DNA of 35,304 nucleotides from assembly GCA_023254905.1 (NCBI GenBank), contig JALRKF010000094.1, positions 1 to 35,304 of the forward strand, given 5' to 3'. Numbering within the stretch: position 1 is the first letter of the stretch; each line of letters opens with the position of its first letter. The translations under genes were made by a program, and so were the position numbers. The notes below the pieces were generated by a model, which worked only from the letters and a program-made list of their open reading frames with translations, did not search any database and was not told the DNA's origin. The stretch is from Crocinitomicaceae bacterium (GTDB lineage: Bacteria; Bacteroidota; Bacteroidia; Flavobacteriales_D; Crocinitomicaceae). Positions 29,714 through 35,304 of the stretch are shown one piece after another.

Positions 29714-29721
29714 CAAATATA
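29714..29721 (-). promoter_or_regulatory. Candidate -7 element TATATTTG for the 27823-29694 gene
   Basis: Exact TAnnTTTG on the minus strand, about 20 nt upstream of ATG 29694. Confidence 0.42.
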
Positions 29722-29761
29722 CGACAATCCGATGAACGAAATTAATACCTAAATGGTTGGG

Positions 29762-30532
29762 CTATTGGTCTTTGAGGAAAGGAAGTGTGTTTCTTGTGGT
29801 TTTTAACAAATTTACATCCAGTTGTGTGGTTTTCACCTGTTCAACATATGAAGTTAGAGAGTCAATTTCTCCTAAAGGATCGTATATGCCAGAATCCCCC
29901 GAGTATACTAAACCATTACCATCTTTACCAATGCGATTCACACCGAGAACGTAACACTGATTTTCAATAGCCCTGGCTTGCAACAGAGACTTCCAATGCA
30001 TACTGCGTTTTTCAGGCCAGTTAGCCACATAGAGAATAACATCATAAGCTGGAGTATCTCCAATTATTCTATTTCGAACTATTTCAGGAAAACGGAGATC
30101 ATAACAGATTTGAAGCTGTAGTTTCCAGCCCTTCAACTCAACAATCTGCTCAATTTCTCCCGCTTTAAAACACTCATCTTCCCCTGCCAACCCAAATGTT
30201 TTACGTTTTGCATATGTCTCTATTGTCCCATCCCAGCGAACGAAAACCCCCATATTGTAGTACTCGTTATTCTCCTCTATAATCAAAGAGGTATACATAC
30301 AGCTTTGCTTCTCCTGCGCAATCTTCTTAAGCCAATTTATGCCCTCGCCCTCGCTTAATTTTTCAGCATGTGTAGCAGCATTCATAGTGAAAGAGGTATG
30401 AAACATTTCAGGAAGTAGGATCAGCTCAGTATCTGGCAGCCTATTCAATAACGTTTCATAATGCTTCAAGTTAGCTGTTTTATCCTCCCAAACCTGTTCT
30501 GCCTGTACAAGTGTTACAGTTAAATTCTGCAT
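29762..30532 (-). CDS. Omega-amidase / carbon-nitrogen hydrolase (Nit2/YafV-like)
   Basis: 256 aa; catalytic landmarks 'LILLPEMFHTSF', 'RKTFGLAGEDECFKAG', 'LQICYDLRFPEIVRN', 'ANWPEKRSMHWKSLLQARAIENQCYVLGVNR'. Confidence 0.93.
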   Translation of the reverse strand: MQNLTVTLVQAEQVWEDKTANLKHYETLLNRLPDTELILLPEMFHTSFTMNAATHAEKLSEGEGINWLKKIAQEKQSCMYTSLIIEENNEYYNMGVFVRWDGTIETYAKRKTFGLAGEDECFKAGEIEQIVELKGWKLQLQICYDLRFPEIVRNRIIGDTPAYDVILYVANWPEKRSMHWKSLLQARAIENQCYVLGVNRIGKDGNGLVYSGDSGIYDPLGEIDSLTSYVEQVKTTQLDVNLLKTTRNTLPFLKDQ

Positions 30533-31644
30533 AGTTTTTTAGCTGCTTTTATAAGTGTGTTATCATCTTTTGCGAAGCAAAAACGTATCGTTTTGTTATC
30601 AGTTCCGTCAGCATTGAAGACCGACATTGGAATGGCTGCTACGCCATATTTCGTGGTCAATTCTTTGCAAAATGCAGTATCTGGAGCATCACTTATACTC
30701 GCATAACTCGCTGCCTGAAAATACGTTCCCTCGCAGGGTAATAACTCAAATTTACTTTCTGCCAACAATGATCTGAACAGATCTCTTTTTTTCTGATAAA
30801 AAGGCCCTAGTTGATTTACATCAATGTGGTCGAGGTATTCGGAAAGGACTGCCTGAGAGACACTGTTGACGCAAAAAACATTGAATTGGTGGACCTTTTT
30901 GATCTCTTCCATCAAAGTTCCTTGCGTGAAGATGTATCCAATCTTCCACCCTGTGACATGAAATGTTTTTCCAAAAGATGATGTGATAATGATACGCTCA
31001 CTAAACTTAGGTAAGTGATGGGCAGATAAGTGTCTTCCTTCGAAAGTAATAAACTCGTACACCTCATCTGACAGCCAAATCAGTTCTGGATGGTAGCTCA
31101 TAATCCGTTCCATATGATCGAGATCACGTTGCTCCCAAATTCTGCCTGATGGATTATGTGGGTTATTGGTGATAATCATTTTTGTTTTAGCTGTAATCGC
31201 ATTATTCACAGCGTGCCAATTCGGCGTGAAATCCCCATTTAAGTGAATACGTTTTGGAACACCCCCCGCTAATCTAACTGCTGGATCATAGGAGTCGTAG
31301 CTAGGATCAAGTATTATCACTTCATCTCCATTTTCTATTAAAGCCATAATTGTCGTAAAAAGACCTTGAGTTGCACCCGCAGTGATCAATATGTTATCTA
31401 GGTTGGAAGAAGTATCATATTGCTTTTCGATCATTGTGCTCACCTTTTTTCTGAGCTGCTCGTCTCCGGGCATTGGCATGTATTGATGCACCTTTTCCTT
31501 GACCTTTTCCTTTAAAATGGACTTTAATTTCTCGTCTACCGGGAAATTAGGAAACCCCTGTGAAAGATTAATAGCTTTGTGTTCAGACGCCAATTTTGAC
31601 ATCACGGTAAAAATGGTGGTTCCTACATCTGGAAGTTTCGACAT
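30520..31644 (-). CDS. Methionine/glutamine aminotransferase (class I/II PLP aminotransferase, YbdL/kynurenine aminotransferase-like)
   Basis: MSKLPDVGTTIFTVMSKLASEHKAINLSQGFPNFPVDEKL...'ITNNPHNPSGRIWE'...'SSFGKTFHVTGWKIGY'. Start set at ATG 31644; the ORF-track extension to 31779 overlaps the divergent gene. Confidence 0.93.
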   Translation of the reverse strand: MSKLPDVGTTIFTVMSKLASEHKAINLSQGFPNFPVDEKLKSILKEKVKEKVHQYMPMPGDEQLRKKVSTMIEKQYDTSSNLDNILITAGATQGLFTTIMALIENGDEVIILDPSYDSYDPAVRLAGGVPKRIHLNGDFTPNWHAVNNAITAKTKMIITNNPHNPSGRIWEQRDLDHMERIMSYHPELIWLSDEVYEFITFEGRHLSAHHLPKFSERIIITSSFGKTFHVTGWKIGYIFTQGTLMEEIKKVHQFNVFCVNSVSQAVLSEYLDHIDVNQLGPFYQKKRDLFRSLLAESKFELLPCEGTYFQAASYASISDAPDTAFCKELTTKYGVAAIPMSVFNADGTDNKTIRFCFAKDDNTLIKAAKKLCRI

Positions 31645-31777
31645 TCTAATTGATGTTTCATGTAAAGTTAGAAAAGATATTAGAGAGCAATTCAAGAGAG
31701 TATCACACAACTGAACAATTAATATTTCAGTTTTTTGATGAAATTTCCTATTATAGGGGGACAAATTTTTGATTAAC

Positions 31778-32233
31778 ATGGGGAAAAAAATAATACTGGC
31801 AGGGATTTTTATGTGTTTTACAATCTTGTCCTTCGGTCAACAAAAAGAGAATCAAACACAAGAGATTAAACGAGAAGTTACCATGACAAATGAGAACGGT
31901 CACAAAAAATTGGTGATTCGAACAGATAATCGCGGAGTGATATCCGAAGAGATTTTTACTGGAAATGAAGCAGACGAAAAACTCAAAGAAATAGAGGAGA
32001 GCACTGCTAATTTAGAAAAGGATGGGGAGAAAATCGAAATGAGAATGGAGGAAGTAAATGGAGAAAAGAAATTGACAGTCTTGACAAGAAAGGGGAGCAA
32101 TGCAGAAGAGGAAGTATATTATGGTGAGGAAGCAGAGAATAAATTGATAGAACTTCAAGAGAAAAGAGGTGCCCAACCAGTGAAGAAAAAAGTAAAGCAA
32201 CGAATGGACTCACCCAAAAAATCCCAATTATGA
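31778..32233 (+). CDS. Hypothetical secreted charged protein with internal duplication
   Basis: Signal peptide MGKKIILAGIFMCFTILSFGQ (ATG at 31778; ORF track starts at TTG 31769); Lys/Glu-rich, two related ~42-aa units. Confidence 0.72.
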   Translation: MGKKIILAGIFMCFTILSFGQQKENQTQEIKREVTMTNENGHKKLVIRTDNRGVISEEIFTGNEADEKLKEIEESTANLEKDGEKIEMRMEEVNGEKKLTVLTRKGSNAEEEVYYGEEAENKLIELQEKRGAQPVKKKVKQRMDSPKKSQL

Positions 32234-32242
32234 TGAAGAATT

Positions 32243-32270
32243 AAAAAGCAACTCTGTTGAGTGGCTTTTT
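32243..32270 (+). terminator. Probable intrinsic terminator (imperfect stem)
   Basis: aaaaagcaactc-tgtt-gagtggcttttt: 12-bp stem with one mismatch and T-rich 3' arm, just downstream of the stop at 32233. Confidence 0.65.
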
Positions 32271-32285
32271 GTTCAATTTTACTCT

Positions 32286-32549
32286 ATGAATAAAGTATGG
32301 TCCCTAGCCTTTTTAATTTTTGCCTTATCGCTTTCCTGCTCTCAACGCGATAATAAATTTTGCGAATGTATTTCGGCAGGGGAAAAGCTGAATAACTTCT
32401 CTCAAGAGCTACTCGAGAGAGGCGCAGAAAAACAGGATGAAGCAAAAATCCAATCATTACGAGCCGCAAAAGATTCAGCTTGTTCAGATTTCTACACCAT
32501 GGGTGGTGATGCGATGAGAGAGAAGAAAAAAGAGTGCGGTTACGAGTAG
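32286..32549 (+). CDS. Small putative lipoprotein
   Basis: 87 aa, MNKVWSLAFLIFALSLSCSQRDNKFCECI...; signal sequence followed by Cys; preceded by a terminator; overlaps hemL 3' end by 10 bp. The antisense ORF 32284-32640 has no plausible product. Confidence 0.65.
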   Translation: MNKVWSLAFLIFALSLSCSQRDNKFCECISAGEKLNNFSQELLERGAEKQDEAKIQSLRAAKDSACSDFYTMGGDAMREKKKECGYE

Positions 32550-33847
32550 ATCTCGTCCAAACTTTCACAGAACGCCTCAGCAGCGCTTGCCAGCACTTCT
32601 CTTGAATGAGCCGCTGAAACGAAACCAACTTCATATCCACTTGGTCCGATGTATACCCCTCTTTCTAGAAGGGAAGCAAATAAATGCTTGAACATCGACA
32701 TGTCGGGATCGATCTGATCCGCTTTCGTTATGCGTTTCTTACCAGCGAACGACAACCAGAAGATGGAGCCAATGTGTACCATTTCGAAATCGTATCCCCT
32801 TGCAGCGGCGTGAGCATTTATTTTTGAAGCGAACTCCTTCGTGCGTGCCTCCTGATCTTCGTAGAATCCTTCTTTCGCGCACTCAGAAAGTTGAGCAATC
32901 CCCGCAGCCATAGCTACTGGATTCCCAGAGAGTGTTCCGGCTTGATATACTGGGCCATCCGGAGCAACCCTGGACATAAATCCGTTTTTAGCACCATATG
33001 CCCCAACCGGGAGTCCACCTCCTAAGATCTTTCCGTAAGTAATAATGTCCGGATCGATATTGTAAAGTCCCGCAGCGCCATTAAACCCAACCCTAAACCC
33101 TGAGATTACTTCGTCAAAGATCAACAAGGTACAATTATCAGTACAAACCTGACGTAATTCCTGAAGGAATGATTTGTCTTGCAATAATAATCCGTTATTT
33201 GCCGGAATTGGCTCTATGATCACACAGGCAATTTCTTCTGCATATTCTTTGAAACATTCGTGAAGTGCCTCAACATCGTTTAATGGAAGTACAAGCGTTT
33301 CGTTTGCATACTCTTCTGGCACACCAGCACTTGATGATGTTCCTAATGTTGCCAGTCCACTTCCTGCCTTCACCAACATAGAGTCTACGTGACCGTGATA
33401 ACACCCTTCAAACTTCACCACTTTCTTACGTCCTGTAATTCCGCGAGCAAGTCGCAAAGCAGACATTACAGCCTCCGTGCCTGAGCTCACAAATCGGATC
33501 TTGTCAATAAAAGGGTTACGGTCCAAGATCAATTTACCTAACTCATTCTCGAGAACAGTTGGTGTTCCGAAACTCGATCCGTTTTGAAGCGCCGCAGTCA
33601 CTTTATCCAACACTCCCTGATGTGCATGTCCAAGGATCAAGGGCCCCCAGCTGCAGCAAAAGTCTGTGAAGTAATTTCCATCTTCATCCCAGATCTGATG
33701 TCCCTTCCCCTTCTTGATAAATAAAGGAGCACCATCAACTGATTTAAAAGCACGTACCGGTGAGTTTACTCCACCAGGAAAGTACTGTTTCGCTTCTTCG
33801 AATAGTTTTTCAGATGTATTGCGGGAGATCTGTTGTTTCGTGATCAT
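32540..33847 (-). CDS. hemL: Glutamate-1-semialdehyde 2,1-aminomutase
   Basis: 435 aa; 'YFPGGVNSPVRAFKSVDGAPLFI', 'VSSGTEAVMSALRLARGITGRKKVVKFEGCYHGHVDSMLVKAGSG', 'LIFDEVISGFRVG', 'YGKILGGGLPVGAYG'. Confidence 0.97.
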   Translation of the reverse strand: MITKQQISRNTSEKLFEEAKQYFPGGVNSPVRAFKSVDGAPLFIKKGKGHQIWDEDGNYFTDFCCSWGPLILGHAHQGVLDKVTAALQNGSSFGTPTVLENELGKLILDRNPFIDKIRFVSSGTEAVMSALRLARGITGRKKVVKFEGCYHGHVDSMLVKAGSGLATLGTSSSAGVPEEYANETLVLPLNDVEALHECFKEYAEEIACVIIEPIPANNGLLLQDKSFLQELRQVCTDNCTLLIFDEVISGFRVGFNGAAGLYNIDPDIITYGKILGGGLPVGAYGAKNGFMSRVAPDGPVYQAGTLSGNPVAMAAGIAQLSECAKEGFYEDQEARTKEFASKINAHAAARGYDFEMVHIGSIFWLSFAGKKRITKADQIDPDMSMFKHLFASLLERGVYIGPSGYEVGFVSAAHSREVLASAAEAFCESLDEIYS

Positions 33848-33869
33848 ATCTTCTAGGATTATTGAGACG

Positions 33870-33877
33870 CAAAATTA
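33870..33877 (-). promoter_or_regulatory. hemL: Candidate hemL promoter: TTG-N17-TAATTTTG
   Basis: Minus strand GAGTTGAATAGCTCCTTTATTCGTAATTTTG; both elements fit the Flavobacterium consensus and spacing. Best promoter match found in the window. Confidence 0.6.
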
Positions 33878-34030
33878 CGAATAAAGGAGCTATTCAACTC
33901 GAATATGTGAGGCTTTTTACCAATTAACTCCGGACCGAGTCCGTTCATTTAGAAACGAAAGACTTGCTGTAACTAATTAAGGCATAACAAGTCTTACAGG
34001 TAAGAAAACGATAATCAAAAAGTAGTAGTT

Positions 34031-34354
34031 ATGAAAGTTTTAAAAGTTTTAAAAGTTTTAGCATTTGCCCTTTTTATGAGCACATCAGCATTCGCGGAAA
34101 ACGAGCCTGAATTGACAAAAAAGATCAGTTCAAAAGTGAGCGTGTCATTGAAAGGTGTGACACTGGATCAATTATCAAAAGAAAAAGTGACAGTAACATT
34201 CAACATCGTAAATGGAGCGATCAACGTTCTTGACATAGATGGATGTGACCCAACACTAAACGATCGCGTGATAGAGGAGATGGAAAAGATCAGTGTTAAG
34301 AAATACGAAGAGAGTGAAACGTACAGAATCAAATTACGATTCAAGCAGATCTAA
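34031..34354 (+). CDS. Small secreted protein (107 aa)
   Basis: Signal peptide MKVLKVLKVLAFALFMSTSAFAE; C-terminal half 'VTFNIVNGAINVLDIDGCDPTLNDRVIEEM...YRIKLRFKQI' resembles small TonB-C-like secreted proteins of Bacteroidetes. Confidence 0.78.
   Translation: MKVLKVLKVLAFALFMSTSAFAENEPELTKKISSKVSVSLKGVTLDQLSKEKVTVTFNIVNGAINVLDIDGCDPTLNDRVIEEMEKISVKKYEESETYRIKLRFKQI
34034..34060 (+). repeat. 3 x 9-bp in-frame tandem repeat AAAGTTTTA (KVL x3)
   Basis: atg-AAAGTTTTA-AAAGTTTTA-AAAGTTTTA-gca read directly. Confidence 0.95.
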
Positions 34355-35304
34355 TCTCTATTTACTGGAAATAAAATCTTGCTAGAGCCATACACTTTGT
34401 GTGTGGCTTTTTCAAAATCTGAACGTTCTGCTTCGTAGATGTTATTCACATAGTTTTGAGGATTCAGATCGAACAGTGGAAACATAGAGCTTTGCACCTG
34501 GATCATAATCTTGTGTCCTTTTTCAAATGTATGACACACCTCTAACAACGGAACTTCAACAGTAGTTTTCTTGTTTCGATTGAAAGGTTTAGGATCAGAG
34601 AAACTTTCACGGTAGCGCCCACGAATGTATCCTACACGCACCAGCTTTTGATAACCGTTCATTTTTACGCCTTCGGTATCCTTACTGTCCGGCTCTCTGT
34701 CCATCGGTAAGACATCGATCACCTTGACATAAAGGTCAGCATCTTTGTGGTCCGTTGAAAAGTCGATCAACGCACGAATTACACCGTTCACATCCAATTC
34801 TTCTTTTAACACTTCGGAAGTGAAGGTCATTACATCGGGACGTTTGGAAGCAAATCGCTGATCGGCATTCATGTAATACTTTGGTGTGAGCATGTGAAAG
34901 AAGTCATCTTCGATCACAGGTACAGGATGAAAAGGGTCGGATACGAACTCAACATTTCCTCCAGACTTTTTGCTATACAGTTTACCTTCAGGATTCAGGA
35001 ACATTGTCACTGTGTCTTTCGCCGCAGAGAAAGGATCATCATTATAAGTTTCCCATTCATGCGTTCCCATATTGAAGACTTTCGCTGTGAAATCAAGGTC
35101 TTCACCTCTTCCTTTCAGGTGGTGTTCAAAATACCTGAATTCAATATCCCTTTGATAGTTTTCACACAGGCTGTCACCGTAGTAAATGTCTCCTAGTTTA
35201 TAACTTCCTTGTCTTAAGCGTGGGTGCCCGTGCGACCATGGCCCTAAAACAAGTCGCGCATTGCTGTTTGGTGCGTCTGCATTCATTTTTCGGAACGACT
35301 TAAT
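34351..35304 (-). CDS. CocE/NonD-family (X-Pro dipeptidyl-peptidase-like) hydrolase, partial C-terminal portion
   Basis: 'NSNARLVLGPWSHGHPRLRQGSYKLGDIYYG', 'VVEFVSDPFHPVP'-like segment, 'KGHKIMIQVQSSMFPLFDLNPQN'. The frame stays open past 35286 (IKSFRK-MNAD...), so the gene continues beyond the window. Confidence 0.88.
   Translation of the reverse strand: MKSFRKMNADAPNSNARLVLGPWSHGHPRLRQGSYKLGDIYYGDSLCENYQRDIEFRYFEHHLKGRGEDLDFTAKVFNMGTHEWETYNDDPFSAAKDTVTMFLNPEGKLYSKKSGGNVEFVSDPFHPVPVIEDDFFHMLTPKYYMNADQRFASKRPDVMTFTSEVLKEELDVNGVIRALIDFSTDHKDADLYVKVIDVLPMDREPDSKDTEGVKMNGYQKLVRVGYIRGRYRESFSDPKPFNRNKKTTVEVPLLEVCHTFEKGHKIMIQVQSSMFPLFDLNPQNYVNNIYEAERSDFEKATHKVYGSSKILFPVNRD
34386..34412 (+). terminator. 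Intrinsic terminator for the 34031-34354 gene, embedded in the convergent CDS
   Basis: agccatacac-ttt-gtgtgtggct then ttttt: 10-bp stem with one G-T pair; lies inside the minus-strand hydrolase coding region. Confidence 0.72.

Noticed and set aside
31900-32213. Three minus-strand ORFs rich in Leu/Phe/Ser opposite the 31778 gene
   Set aside because: Complement of a Lys/Glu-rich coding sequence naturally yields Leu/Phe/Ser-rich open frames; three overlapping frames cannot all be real.
32284-32640. 118-aa minus-strand ORF overlapping hemL and the small lipoprotein gene
   Set aside because: Starts inside hemL in another frame and overlaps a better-supported plus-strand gene; Arg-rich, no recognisable product.

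Overview
This is a chromosomal segment from a Bacteroidetes (Flavobacteriia-like) genome. It is mostly housekeeping genes mixed with lineage-typical secreted (T9SS-type) proteins. From left to right: a minus-strand threonine operon (thrA fusion, thrB, partial thrC); dxr; a block of secreted or surface proteins with C-terminal sorting domains, including one protein with five exact 53-aa repeats and one with seven propeller-like repeats; a SUFU-domain protein; a sulfotransferase; asd; a lamin-tail-domain secreted protein; a LETM1-like protein; a minus-strand run (yqaA-like, fbp, mfd, OMP, two glycosyltransferases, alpha/beta hydrolase); a methionine/glutamine aminotransferase plus omega-amidase pair; small secreted proteins; hemL; and a partial CocE/NonD-type hydrolase. 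I saw no CRISPR array, tRNA/rRNA, transposon, prophage or recognisable defence cassette. I found no convincing previously undescribed multi-gene system. The observations most worth checking are regulatory or architectural: Bacteroidetes -7-like boxes placed 4-5 nt before several start codons (possible leaderless mRNAs), a terminator whose T-tract abuts the yqaA-like start codon, a terminator embedded in the antisense 3' end of a convergent gene, an 11-bp phased TGTT/AACA array, and the repeat proteins.
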